Origin: Paracoccaceae bacterium
GTDB lineage: Bacteria > Pseudomonadota > Alphaproteobacteria > Rhodobacterales > Rhodobacteraceae
Direction: 5' to 3'
NCBI GenBank assembly: GCA_014872875.1
Contig: WKFI01000014.1
Coordinates: 248,001-312,000 of the forward strand
DNA: 64,000 bases
In this document: piece after piece, positions 35,377-44,603 of the stretch
Layout of the letters: each line of letters begins with the position of its first letter
How positions within the stretch are numbered: position 1 is the first letter of the stretch
Translations under genes and position numbers: made by a program
Notes under the pieces: generated by a model
What the model was told of the DNA's origin: nothing
Database searches by the model: none
The model's input: only the letters and a program-made list of their open reading frames with translations

Positions 35377-35397
35377 GAAAACTCCGGAAAAATGTTG

Positions 35398-35418
35398 TTG
35401 AAAATGACTTGTTTTCAA
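35398..35418. repeat. Inverted repeat upstream of the RTX gene
   Basis: TTGAAAA (35398-35404) and TTTTCAA (35412-35418) flank seven bases, about 22 bases before the RTX start. It could be an operator or a leader hairpin. No regulator is identified. Confidence 0.3.
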
Positions 35419-35573
35419 TAAACAGGACCGACCTGACCCGAGGCAAGAATGGCGCCGTCAATTCACCGTAAAATAGCTTCCGCCACAAAGAATCCGGGTG
35501 TCACGCCGGTTAGCCTCAGCGATCAAGAGAAGCGAGATTCAATGTCGGACAAAGGCGCGCCCAGAAAAAAATC

Positions 35574-36422
35574 TTACCCCAGCTCGAAACTGGTCACGCC
35601 ATAGATCAGGTTGGTCTCCAACTGGGGTACAGCGCCTTTATACATGCGCGCGGTTTCGAACACCGGCGACAGGCCCAGCTCGCGCGCCAACGCCAAAGCT
35701 TCGGGATTGGGTTCAGGGACGTCCAAAAATACGTCCTGACCATCAGGCACATGGGTCAGCAGCTTCGCTAGCAGCGCCCTCGCCACGTTCCTGTCCTGCG
35801 CCACCAGCGGGCCGATCTTGTAGCCCGTCCGACATGGGCGGAGCGTGGCAAAGCCTGTCGTTCCTGCCCCCTCGACTGCGCGAAGGGACACATGCCCCTG
35901 TGCCGTCAGCCAGCCCTGCCAGAACGCATCCCGGGCCGCCGGAAACACCTGCGCATCCAGCGCCAATAGCCCCGGCTCAGGCCCCATCAGCGGCTCGACT
36001 GTGACCCCGGGCACAGGATCCAGCCGCTGCGGCACACCACCAAAGCGATTATTGCGCCAGGCCAGTTCGAAGCCGGATTTGCGATAATTCTCCTGCTCCT
36101 GCACCACGCCATCCAGACCAACCACCCGGTTGCCCGCATGTTTCAGCGCTGCCTCCCACAGACGCAGCCCGTATCCCTGCCCCCGAAATTCGGGATCGAC
36201 GATATAGAACCCCAAAAAGGCAAAATCGGATCCGTAATTCACCACCGAGATCGCGGCGATCATCCGATCCCCCAACCAACCGCCCCAAAATCCTTGGGCA
36301 TCCACGACACCGAAACACGCAGCATCCTGCGCCCCCGGGTTCCAGCCCTCGGCAGCAGCCCAGTCCACGGCGCGCTGCACATCGCCCACGCCCATTACAC
36401 TTATTCGAAAATCCGGTTCCAT
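35574..36422 (-). CDS. GNAT-family acetyltransferase (two-domain)
   Basis: 282 residues. The N-terminal GNAT fold has the acetyl-CoA loop VDPEFRGQGYGLRLWEAAL (about 79-97). The C-terminal half, ending ETNLIYGVTSFELG, matches the Acetyltransf_18-type second domain. The ATG at 36422 has GGGAGGG six bases upstream, clearly the real start; the longer frame would overlap the ABC ATPase gene. Probably cotranscribed with that gene, 34 bases upstream. Acceptor unknown. Confidence 0.82.
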   Translation of the reverse strand: MEPDFRISVMGVGDVQRAVDWAAAEGWNPGAQDAACFGVVDAQGFWGGWLGDRMIAAISVVNYGSDFAFLGFYIVDPEFRGQGYGLRLWEAALKHAGNRVVGLDGVVQEQENYRKSGFELAWRNNRFGGVPQRLDPVPGVTVEPLMGPEPGLLALDAQVFPAARDAFWQGWLTAQGHVSLRAVEGAGTTGFATLRPCRTGYKIGPLVAQDRNVARALLAKLLTHVPDGQDVFLDVPEPNPEALALARELGLSPVFETARMYKGAVPQLETNLIYGVTSFELG

Positions 36423-36456
36423 TCGGCCCTCCCGCGTCAGGGGCAAGTTTGGCATC

Positions 36457-37554
36457 TCAGACCGGGAAGACAAAGCACCTATCGCGGCGGATCGTCAGCC
36501 ACATGACCCGGCCGGGGTTGGGCAGGAACACGTTCGGCACCGTTGCCTTCAGCACGCTATCACCGTAGTCCACGCGAAACTCCACCAAGCTCTCATGCCC
36601 CAAAAAGCGAGCCCGTTCGACCACACCACGCACCGGTACCCCGGTGCTAGGGCTGGGATCGGGCGACTGGCCGTTGCGGTCGAAATCCATCTTCAGGTGC
36701 TGCGGGCGGAACACGATCTCAACCTCGGTCCCGTCCGGCACCCCCGGCGCCAAAAATGCTCCAAAGGGCGTTTGCGCCAAGGCTCCGTTAACCTTGGATC
36801 TCAACACATTGATATCACTGAAGAACGACACCGCGCCTTTGTCGGCGGGACGGGTATAGACATTGTATGGCGCACCGATCTGTACGATCTTGCCCCGCCG
36901 CATCAGCGCGATCCGGTCGGCCATGCGCATCGCCTCTTCCGGCTCGTGGGTGACAAGGACAACGGCCGTGTCCTCTTCCTTCAACAGGCTCAGCGTCTCG
37001 TCCCGGATCCCATCACGCAGCCGGTTGTCCAGTCCGGAAAACGGCTCGTCCATCAGCATGATCCGCGGACGCGGCGCCAGAGCCCGCGCCAGCGCAACCC
37101 GCTGCTGTTCACCGCCTGACAGCTCGTGCGGGTAGCTGTCGATGTAATGCGACATCGATACCCGCTCCAACAGCTCCGACACGCGTTTGCGTTTCTCGTC
37201 CTTGGTGCCCTTGGTCAAGCCAAAGGAGACATTATCGGCCACGCTCAGATGCGGAAACAGGGCAAAGTCCTGAAACATCAACCCAATCTGGCGACGTTCG
37301 GGCGGCACCCGGAACACCGTGTCGCAGATCAGCTTGCCATCCACGTGGATTTCACCAGAGTCCTGCATTTCGACCCCGGCGATCATCCGCAAAGTGGTCG
37401 ATTTTCCGCAGCCGGACGGCCCCAGCAAGCAGGTTACTTCGCCCGCCTGCACCTGCAGGCTCACATCATCCACGACAACCCGACCTTCGTAGTACCGCAC
37501 CAGATTGCGGATTTCCAACCGGGGCGGGACGGTCTGTTCGAGCGTTTCGGTCAT
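36457..37554 (-). CDS. FbpC-type ABC transporter ATP-binding protein
   Basis: 365 residues. Walker A is LLGPSGCGKSTT (about 43-54), the signature is LSGGEQQRVALARA and Walker B is IMLMDEPFSGLD. A C-terminal TOBE domain is present (RPQHLKMDF, then a VERARFLGHESLVEF strand set). It is closest to the Fe(III)/sulfate/putrescine ATPases. GAGG lies five bases before the ATG at 37554. No permease or binding protein gene is adjacent, so the partner is elsewhere. Confidence 0.8.
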   Translation of the reverse strand: MTETLEQTVPPRLEIRNLVRYYEGRVVVDDVSLQVQAGEVTCLLGPSGCGKSTTLRMIAGVEMQDSGEIHVDGKLICDTVFRVPPERRQIGLMFQDFALFPHLSVADNVSFGLTKGTKDEKRKRVSELLERVSMSHYIDSYPHELSGGEQQRVALARALAPRPRIMLMDEPFSGLDNRLRDGIRDETLSLLKEEDTAVVLVTHEPEEAMRMADRIALMRRGKIVQIGAPYNVYTRPADKGAVSFFSDINVLRSKVNGALAQTPFGAFLAPGVPDGTEVEIVFRPQHLKMDFDRNGQSPDPSPSTGVPVRGVVERARFLGHESLVEFRVDYGDSVLKATVPNVFLPNPGRVMWLTIRRDRCFVFPV

Positions 37555-37638
37555 CGGGCCTCGCGGGTATTCCCGATCAAAAGGATCGGAGTCCCAGCCA
37601 GATAGCAACCCCATTGTCCCAGCGCAAGCAACCGCATC

Positions 37639-38757
37639 TTATCGAACCAGTTCGAAGGACGCATTTGCCGCGACTCGGCCATTGACCATTAGTTCGACAA
37701 CATGCGCACCCGGTACCAGTGTGAATGTGGTGGCATCGCCTTTTAGCTTGTGAGCCTTGGCCAACTGCAACCCATCTTGGCCCAGCCTGCCCTGTTTCCA
37801 TTTAAACACTTTGGCCGAGATTTTGCCGCCGGGCCGCGGGAAATGGATGCGGTAATCCACCAATACCGGCTGCCCCTTGGACCCGGAGAGCGAGCAGGAC
37901 AGCCCCAGCGTCTCACCGATCTTGACCTCGGCTGCGTCCAGCTCCAGCACTGCCCGCACTTCCGCCTCCGGATCATAGCCCAACATCTTCAACGCCCGCG
38001 GATGCCCAGCCTTCACCACCCCGCGCAGCGCATGGCGGGTCATCCAGTCCAGCTCTTCGGGCTGTTGCTCTGCCCGCGTGTGCCATTGCTCCAGCCGGTC
38101 GAACACCAGATCGGGTTCTTTTTTCGTGATGTCGTTCAGATGGTTGGCCACCGAACGGGTGACATAGCGCGTCGGATCCCCGTGCAGTTGATCCAGCAAT
38201 GGCAGCGGATCTTGCAGCCCCAACCCAACCGCCTGCCCCCAGGGCAGACGCGGGCGAGTACCCTCGCTCACAAGTCTGCGCACATGATAACTGTCATGAC
38301 CCGCCCAGCCCTGCATTCGTGTCAGCACCAGATTGGGATGCGCGTTCAGAAACGGCCGGATCGCCCATTCCATTGAAAACCGCTGGGTGATCTCTTCCAA
38401 AAGGTCCAAACCCAGATCCGGGTGCTGCTCTGCCCCCAGTTCCGCCACCCATTCGCCCAAGGGCGCAAAAATGAAATCGCCAAAGTCATCGTCCGATTTT
38501 GTTGGATCCAAGGGCGCCGGCAAAGCCGCACTGAGGACCGGAGCCACCTCCGGCAGGTCGCCGGGCAGCATCTCGCCTAACACCTCGGCAATCCAGGTGA
38601 TCCGCTGCTTCAACTCCAGCTCGGGCAGCCGTGCCATCACCCGCGCCTCAAAACCAAGCGCGTCGAACCCTGCGTCCGCTCCATGAAAAAGGCCCGCCAG
38701 ATAGCGGACCTTTTCGGCATTGAACAACTGGTCTTTCAGCGAAAACCCTGATGCCAT
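37639..38757 (-). CDS. AlkC-like DNA alkylation repair protein
   Basis: 372 residues. HEAT-like helical repeats fill about 1-260 (FSLKDQLFNAEKVRYLAGLF, TRMQGWAGHDSYHVRRLVSEG, GDPTRYVTRSVANHLNDI). A C-terminal Ig-like beta domain follows (about 265-372: VDYRIHFPRPGGKISAKVFKW). This pairing is that of AlkC, a non-base-flipping glycosylase that removes bulky N3-methylpurine-type lesions. The RRLVSEG and RSVANHLND segments are the expected active-site repeats. It lies 18 bases downstream of the SDR gene on the same strand. Confidence 0.8.
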   Translation of the reverse strand: MASGFSLKDQLFNAEKVRYLAGLFHGADAGFDALGFEARVMARLPELELKQRITWIAEVLGEMLPGDLPEVAPVLSAALPAPLDPTKSDDDFGDFIFAPLGEWVAELGAEQHPDLGLDLLEEITQRFSMEWAIRPFLNAHPNLVLTRMQGWAGHDSYHVRRLVSEGTRPRLPWGQAVGLGLQDPLPLLDQLHGDPTRYVTRSVANHLNDITKKEPDLVFDRLEQWHTRAEQQPEELDWMTRHALRGVVKAGHPRALKMLGYDPEAEVRAVLELDAAEVKIGETLGLSCSLSGSKGQPVLVDYRIHFPRPGGKISAKVFKWKQGRLGQDGLQLAKAHKLKGDATTFTLVPGAHVVELMVNGRVAANASFELVR

Positions 38758-38775
38758 CTTGCGTAACCTTTTGGC

Positions 38776-39555
38776 TTACATCGTGGAATTGACCGCGCCG
38801 CCATCCAGCAGCAGATTCTGACCGACAATGAACCCCGCGTGCTGCGAACACAGGAAGGCGCAGGCCGCGCCGAATTCCTGACGGGTGCCATACCGGCCCG
38901 CCGGGATCGTGGCACAGCGGTTGGCCTTGGCCTCCTCCATCGAAATCCCCTGCTGGCTGGCCACCCCGGAGTCCAGCGACACCGCCCGATCCGTGGCATG
39001 AATGCCAGGCTGCAGGTTGTTGATGGTAACCCCCTTGCCCGCTACCTGACGCGAAGTGCCAGCGACATAGCCGGTCAGACCGGCCCGGGCCGAGTTCGAC
39101 AGGCCCAGCACCGGGATCGGTGACTTCACGGATTGCGAAGTGATGTTGACCACCCGGCCCCACCCCTTGTCCATCATGCCCGGCAACAGCGCCTTCATCA
39201 GCGCGATCGGTGCCAGCATGTTGGCGTCCAATGCCTTGATAAAGTCGTCCCGGTCCCAATCGCTCCACATGCCCGGCGGTGGGCCACCCGCATTGGTGAC
39301 CAGAATATCGACGCCTTCGGCGGCTTTCAGCACGGCGGCCTGACCTTCCGGTGTCGTCACATCGGCGGCCACGGTGACCACGTCGATCCCGTGTGCGTCA
39401 CGGATCGCCTGGGCGGCCTCCTCCAACGCTTCGGATCCGCGCGCGTTCATGACCAGATTGACGCCAGCCTCGGCAAGCGCCTCGGCGCAGCCCAGCCCCA
39501 ATCCCTTGCTCGACGCACAAACCAGCGCGCGTTTTCCGGCAATGCCAAGATCCAT
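38776..39555 (-). CDS. Atypical SDR-family oxidoreductase
   Basis: 259 residues. The Rossmann loop is CASSKGLGLG (about 13-22) and NAGGPPPG follows the NAG motif. The expected active-site Tyr-x3-Lys is replaced: after NITSQSVKSP the segment is GLSNSARAGLTGYV, with Ser and Arg in place of Tyr and Lys. It therefore belongs to a divergent SDR group, common in Proteobacteria, whose activity is uncertain. It heads a leftward unit with the AlkC-like gene. Confidence 0.8.
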   Translation of the reverse strand: MDLGIAGKRALVCASSKGLGLGCAEALAEAGVNLVMNARGSEALEEAAQAIRDAHGIDVVTVAADVTTPEGQAAVLKAAEGVDILVTNAGGPPPGMWSDWDRDDFIKALDANMLAPIALMKALLPGMMDKGWGRVVNITSQSVKSPIPVLGLSNSARAGLTGYVAGTSRQVAGKGVTINNLQPGIHATDRAVSLDSGVASQQGISMEEAKANRCATIPAGRYGTRQEFGAACAFLCSQHAGFIVGQNLLLDGGAVNSTM

Positions 39556-39631
39556 GATGAAACTCCCCAGCTTGGATGCATCTTTTCCAAGATCAGTAAC
39601 ACCCGCGCTTTGGCAAAAGCCAGCCCCTACG

Positions 39632-40777
39632 ATGGTCTTGCCAAAAAAGCCGGCGACGGCGCAAAATCATCCGAGTGTTGACCGAGTGTGGCCACATTTA
39701 CGGGCCATACCGAACCTGCCGGGATTTGAGAGGCTGCCCCCGGCCGATGTATTGTATCAAATGGGTGATTACGTGTTGACTGCTGAGGGCCCTGCCCAAT
39801 CCTATCCGGTCTATTCGGCCGAAAATTTCCGCGTCACCGCCGGGGCAAACCTGGGCGACGGCGTTGGATTGGCCGATGAAGTATCGCTGGACGACATCTA
39901 CCTGCTCGGACCCGGGGCTCGAGCACGGCGCCTGTCGCTTCAGGCCACCACGGATGGGCATTTCATGGTTGCCCGCGACAGCGATGCCGGCACGCCGGGC
40001 AACGCGCTGTTTCTGGACTGTACCCTGTCCTTCATGTCCCCGGATGGCAGCACCACCGACATTCTTCTGCTCGTGGAAGTCGATGAAGAGGGCATGGTCT
40101 CGGATCTGCATCTACTGCCACTGGTCAGCCTGCAAACACAGACCGAATACACCCTGCTCGGGATCAGTCGCGACAATGTCCGCCAGAAATTTGCCGAGCT
40201 CGCTTCGGTCTCTTTCACCCGCGGCACCCATATCACGCTTGCAACTGGCGAACAGGTTCCCATCGAAACGCTCAAGGTTGGCGACCGGATCCTGACCCGC
40301 GATGACGGGGTGCAACCGATCCGCTGGATCGGCCAGACCACGGTGCGCGCCACCGGTGCCATGGCCCCCGTGCTGATCCGCCAAGGCGCGCTGAACAACA
40401 CCAACGACCTTCTGGTGAGCCCCGATCACAGGTTGTTCGTCTATCAACGCAGCGACACCATCGGCGCCGGCCAGTCCGAGATCCTGGTCAAGGCGCGCCT
40501 GCTGGTCAATGGCAGCTCGGTGATCCTGCAGGAGGGCGGCTTTGTCGACTACTTCCAGCTGCTCTTTGATCGACACCATATCATCTATGCCGAGGGCATT
40601 GCCGCCGAATCTCTGCTGTTGGACACATCCACCAAACCTGCCGTACCAGACGAAATGTTGACCCGGCTGTCCCCAACACGGCACGGCCGCCGTGACGACC
40701 ACGGCCTGGACGTTGGAAAGACCCTTCTGGATCGTCCCGACGCAATCGAGCTTCTACGACGCGCGTCGACCCGTTGA
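39632..40777 (+). CDS. Hint (Hedgehog/intein) domain protein, cysteine-less
   Basis: About 381 residues. The N-terminal part has YSAENFRVTAGANLGDG, a beta-rich motif common to roseobacter Hint proteins. The C-terminal Hint_2-type domain starts at about 194 (SFTRGTHI, then VPIETLKVGDRILTRDDG, WIGQTTVRA, SPDHRLFVY). The usual first residue of the domain is Cys; here it is Ser194 (codon at 40211-40213), so self-cleavage may be altered. The start is uncertain: no clear ribosome site precedes 39632, and the ATG at 39761 is an alternative. Confidence 0.7.
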   Translation: MVLPKKPATAQNHPSVDRVWPHLRAIPNLPGFERLPPADVLYQMGDYVLTAEGPAQSYPVYSAENFRVTAGANLGDGVGLADEVSLDDIYLLGPGARARRLSLQATTDGHFMVARDSDAGTPGNALFLDCTLSFMSPDGSTTDILLLVEVDEEGMVSDLHLLPLVSLQTQTEYTLLGISRDNVRQKFAELASVSFTRGTHITLATGEQVPIETLKVGDRILTRDDGVQPIRWIGQTTVRATGAMAPVLIRQGALNNTNDLLVSPDHRLFVYQRSDTIGAGQSEILVKARLLVNGSSVILQEGGFVDYFQLLFDRHHIIYAEGIAAESLLLDTSTKPAVPDEMLTRLSPTRHGRRDDHGLDVGKTLLDRPDAIELLRRASTR

Positions 40778-41082
40778 TCACAACACCGGCGAGAGTGCCA
40801 ATGGCATTCCCAAAAGAAGCCTAACGCTCTGCCAGAAGGTTACGGCCGATCCCTTGAATGGCGCAGCTTTCGACTGATCCAGTCTCCTTACTGTTTCCAT
40901 GTGAGTACGGCTCGGCCTCTGACTCTCCCTTCATTTCCATCAACCGAACTCTGCCAATCCTTTGACACCTGCAAACGGCTGCGACCGGCACCCGTCCACA
41001 ACACAGGTTCTGCAAAGCTTGTGAAGTAATGGAACAGCCCCAATCCTTGCCATGCGGCTCCGGCTCACTTATACGCGCGACC
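40778..41082. other. 305-base intergenic region before prfC
   Basis: No gene or repeat is evident. The only recognisable element is the promoter-like pair at 41047-41075 abutting the prfC start. Confidence 0.5.
41047..41075 (+). promoter_or_regulatory. Promoter of prfC, apparently giving a leaderless transcript
   Basis: TTGCCA (41047-41052) and TATACG (41070-41075) are spaced by exactly 17 bases. Transcription from this sigma-70-type promoter would begin at about 41082, next to the ATG at 41083. No Shine-Dalgarno sequence precedes that ATG, which fits leaderless translation. Confidence 0.6.
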
Positions 41083-42690
41083 ATGTTGGACACCGCCTCG
41101 AACCGCCCCGAATTGCCGCCCGAAATCGCGCGCCGTCGCACCTTTGCGATCATCTCGCACCCGGATGCGGGCAAGACGACACTGACCGAAAAATTCCTCC
41201 TCTATGGAGGCGCCATTCAGATGGCCGGTCAGGTGCGTGCCAAGGGCGAAGCACGACGCACGCGGTCGGACTTCATGCAGATGGAAAAGGACCGCGGCAT
41301 TTCGGTCTCGGCCTCTGCAATGTCGTTTGATTTCAATGAATTCCGGTTCAATCTTGTGGATACTCCCGGCCACTCGGACTTTTCCGAAGACACGTATCGC
41401 ACTCTCACGGCGGTGGATGCAGCGGTGATGGTGATCGACGGCGCCAAGGGTGTGGAAAGCCAGACACAGAAACTGTTCGAAGTGTGCCGTCTGCGCGATC
41501 TGCCGACCCTGACTTTCTGTAACAAAATGGACAGGGAAAGTCGCGACACCTTTGAAATCATTGACGAAATCCAGGAAATGCTGGCGATCGACGTGACGCC
41601 TGCCGCCTGGCCCATTGGGGTGGGACGTGATTTCATCGGCTGTTACGACATGCTGCGCGACCGTTTGGAGCTGATGGATCGTGCTGACCGTAACAAGGTC
41701 GCGGAAAGCATTGAAATCAATGGACTTGACGACCCCAAGCTGGCCGAGCATGTGCCCGAGCACCTGCTCGACAAGCTCCTGGAAGAGGTCGAAATGGCCC
41801 GCGAGTTGCTGCCTGCGCTTGATCCACAGGCCGTGCTCGAAGGGCATATGACCCCGATCTGGTTCGGCTCGGCAATCAATTCCTTTGGTGTCAAAGAGTT
41901 GATGGACGGAATTGGCGCCTATGGCCCGCAGCCGCAGGTACAATCCGCACAACCCCGCTCCATCGCGCCGGAAGAGAAAAAGGTCGCCGGCTTCGTGTTC
42001 AAGGTCCAGGCAAACATGGATCCCAAGCACCGCGACAGGGTGGCCTTTGTCCGTATGGCCTCGGGCCATTTCAAACGCGGAATGAAACTCACGCATGTGC
42101 GCACCAAGAAACCCATGGCCGTATCCAACCCGGTGATGTTCCTGGCCTCGGATCGGGAACTCGCGGAAGAGGCCTGGGCCGGCGACATCATCGGCATCCC
42201 GAACCACGGCCAGCTGCGGATCGGCGATACGTTGACCGAAGGGGAGCCATTGCGTGTTTCGGGTATCCCCAGCTTTGCGCCCGAATTGCTGCAAGGCGTT
42301 CGCGCCGGTGATCCGATGAAAGCCAAGCATCTGGAAAAGGCGCTTATGCAATTTGCCGAAGAAGGCGCAGCAAAGGTCTTCAAGCCCTCCATTGGGTCGG
42401 GCTTTATCGTGGGGGTGGTCGGCGCCCTTCAATTCGAGGTTCTGGCCAGCCGGATCGAAATGGAATACGGCCTGCCGGTGCGGTTTGAGGCATCCCAATT
42501 CACCTCGGCTCGCTGGGTTAGCGGCGACAAGCTGGCCGTAGACAAATTGATCAATGCCAACAAACAGCACATCGCCCATGATCACGACGGTGACGTGGTT
42601 TACCTGACCCGCCTGCAATGGGATATCGATCGGGTTGTGCGCGACTATCCGGATGTCAATCTGACCGCGACAAAGGAAATGATGGTCTGA
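41083..42690 (+). CDS. prfC: Peptide chain release factor 3
   Basis: This 535-residue GTPase recycles RF1 and RF2 from the ribosome. G1 is SHPDAGKT (25-32), G3 is DTPGHSD and G4 is NKMD. RTRSDFMQMEKDRGISVS is the switch region. Its length is near the E. coli protein (529). The ATG at 41083 gives the conserved MLDTASNRPELPPEI; an ATG at 41029 would add 18 residues of unlikely sequence and lie upstream of the promoter. Confidence 0.95.
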   Translation: MLDTASNRPELPPEIARRRTFAIISHPDAGKTTLTEKFLLYGGAIQMAGQVRAKGEARRTRSDFMQMEKDRGISVSASAMSFDFNEFRFNLVDTPGHSDFSEDTYRTLTAVDAAVMVIDGAKGVESQTQKLFEVCRLRDLPTLTFCNKMDRESRDTFEIIDEIQEMLAIDVTPAAWPIGVGRDFIGCYDMLRDRLELMDRADRNKVAESIEINGLDDPKLAEHVPEHLLDKLLEEVEMARELLPALDPQAVLEGHMTPIWFGSAINSFGVKELMDGIGAYGPQPQVQSAQPRSIAPEEKKVAGFVFKVQANMDPKHRDRVAFVRMASGHFKRGMKLTHVRTKKPMAVSNPVMFLASDRELAEEAWAGDIIGIPNHGQLRIGDTLTEGEPLRVSGIPSFAPELLQGVRAGDPMKAKHLEKALMQFAEEGAAKVFKPSIGSGFIVGVVGALQFEVLASRIEMEYGLPVRFEASQFTSARWVSGDKLAVDKLINANKQHIAHDHDGDVVYLTRLQWDIDRVVRDYPDVNLTATKEMMV

Positions 42691-42719
42691 ACGCAAAAAA
42701 CATGTAACCTGCGCCTGAC

Positions 42720-43466
42720 ATGGACCCCACAGACGCGATTTATCCCGGTAGTTACTATAGCTTACTGGGCTTTCTTGAAGGCAAGGAAGCCCCGTTTGAC
42801 GATCCCGGTGCTGTGCTGCCAACGCCCGATTGCGACCTCGACGTTCTGCTCGGTCGGATCGTCCCCGAGGTCCCAGCTCCCGGTCCGGTTCCGGAACGGC
42901 GGAGCGCGGTCAGAAAATTCCACGAGTTGCAGGTCGAATTTCAGGGACAAAGTGAGCTATGGGCCGTCCACGCCATGGCCATTGCCGTTCTACGCCGCCG
43001 CGACCCGCCGGAAGACGTGCGCCAGCTGTTCCTGCGCATCTGGCGGGAAAAGGGACAGGACTTGGCCCGAGACCTGCCGGTCCGCTGGCTGATCTCGGCG
43101 GCCACAACCTTTGCCGATCACGGCGACACCTTCGAACAGCGCAGCGGCGGTATGGGGTTGTCGCTGCTCTTTGATTTGATCAAGCTGCATGACAGTGAAC
43201 GCCGGGTGTCCGGGCGGTCAAATGACAGGGCGTTTCCAAGGGTCCGGGGACGTCCCCGCAATCACCCTCTCGCTTTCGGGATGGAGCCTTATTCTTTGAA
43301 GAAAGGCGATCTGGACCGGATCATGCTGGCTCGGCTCTGGCGTCTGTGTGAAGAGGACAAGACCTTGCAACCATTGGGATTTCGAATGTTGAGGATGGTC
43401 ATGACCGACAAGCGGACGGTATTCTCGCGGCTGCAACGCTATCGTTCGAAACTGAACCATGATTGA
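42720..43466 (+). CDS. Conserved hypothetical protein
   Basis: 248 residues, cytoplasmic, rich in charged residues. No catalytic motif is recognised. Features are an N-terminal SYYSLLGFLEGKE, a helical middle (QLFLRIWREKGQDLARDLPV) and a basic C-terminal half (RVRGRPRNHPLAF, MLRMVMTDKRTVFSRLQRY). It lies 29 bases after prfC and overlaps the next glycosyltransferase start by eight bases, so it is probably cotranscribed with it. Function unknown. Confidence 0.65.
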   Translation: MDPTDAIYPGSYYSLLGFLEGKEAPFDDPGAVLPTPDCDLDVLLGRIVPEVPAPGPVPERRSAVRKFHELQVEFQGQSELWAVHAMAIAVLRRRDPPEDVRQLFLRIWREKGQDLARDLPVRWLISAATTFADHGDTFEQRSGGMGLSLLFDLIKLHDSERRVSGRSNDRAFPRVRGRPRNHPLAFGMEPYSLKKGDLDRIMLARLWRLCEEDKTLQPLGFRMLRMVMTDKRTVFSRLQRYRSKLNHD

Positions 43467-44415
43467 CGCACCTACTCCCCGATGGGGGCTGGTTTCGACG
43501 ATCAAGGCCCCGGCCCGCGACATCCTGCGGTTCGCCGGCCATCATCTTGAGGCCGGCGCGCACCGTCTTTACCTGTTTCTGGATGCCCCCAATGACGAAG
43601 TGTACCCACATCTAAAGGCGCATCCCAAGATCCGGGTACAGGTCTGCGATGATGCTTTCTGGCAGCGGCATGGTACGGCCCGTCCGGAGAAACACCAGCC
43701 AAGGCAGACGATGAACGCGAGCCGCACCTATCGCCGCAAGGCCGAGATGGATTGGCTGATCCATATCGATGTTGACGAATTCCTGTGGTCCGAAAACCCC
43801 ATTGCAGACCAGTTGGGGGTACTGGGCAAAGAAACGCTCTGCGCGCGGGTCCGCCCGATCGAGTCACTGGCCAATAGTAAAATCACGGAAGGTATGGCCT
43901 TTAAGGCCTGCCCGCCCAGCCCTTCGGAACGGGACTCGATTGTCGAACGGGTCTACCCGCACTTTGGGCAATTTGTTAAGGGCGGCTTCCTCAGTCATAT
44001 CCAAGGCAAGGTCTTCGTTCGCACCGGCCTGAAGGGAGTGCAGATCAAGATTCACAACGTCTTCAAAGACGGTGTGGAAAACCCCTCTCAAGCAGAGTTG
44101 CCCGAAGTGGATCTGTGTCATGTCCATGCACGTGACTGGGATGATTGGCTCGCGCATTATCGGTTTCGTCTGAAACAAGGCTCTTACCGGGCCGAGCTCA
44201 AACCAGCCCGCGCCCGTCATCTGGGCGGCGTCAACCTGAACGAATTCTTCTCTCTCCTCGAAGCCGAAGAAGGTCTGGAGGGGTTGCGCCGTTTTCATGA
44301 CGAGGTTTGCGCCGACACGCCCGACCTGCGTGCAAAACTGCAGTCCGAAGGCCTGTTGAGGATTCGGGATCTACAGCTTGACCAAAAACTGCGGAAACAT
44401 TTCCCCAAGTTTTGA
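43459..44415 (+). CDS. Glycosyltransferase family 2 (Glyco_tranf_2_4 type), divergent
   Basis: This 318-residue protein has the same family pattern as the cluster at 3461-8569 but a different N-terminus: WGLVSTIKAPARDILRFAGHHL instead of KNE-x-PFLLEW. It has DVDEF at 104-108 preceded by AEMDWLIHI, and a shorter C-terminal part. It is far from the main cluster and is preceded by the conserved hypothetical gene. Donor and acceptor unknown. Confidence 0.75.
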   Translation: MIDAPTPRWGLVSTIKAPARDILRFAGHHLEAGAHRLYLFLDAPNDEVYPHLKAHPKIRVQVCDDAFWQRHGTARPEKHQPRQTMNASRTYRRKAEMDWLIHIDVDEFLWSENPIADQLGVLGKETLCARVRPIESLANSKITEGMAFKACPPSPSERDSIVERVYPHFGQFVKGGFLSHIQGKVFVRTGLKGVQIKIHNVFKDGVENPSQAELPEVDLCHVHARDWDDWLAHYRFRLKQGSYRAELKPARARHLGGVNLNEFFSLLEAEEGLEGLRRFHDEVCADTPDLRAKLQSEGLLRIRDLQLDQKLRKHFPKF

Positions 44416-44603
44416 CATGATTGTTTCCAAATTGCCGCAAACCCCGAACCCGGTTGCCGAAAATTCCATGCGATTTGACGACAAAGCCGGTATTTGCTAT
44501 GCCCCGGCACGAACCAGAATGCGCACGACGCGCGGGGCCGCTGGGGTCCGGTTCACACATGACGAGCGGGCCAGGTGCGAGTGTCCGCAAACTGCGGAAC
44601 CAC

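Noticed and set aside
41065-42822. 585-codon leftward frame
   Set aside because: Antisense to prfC with His/Gln/Arg-rich composition; prfC is certain.
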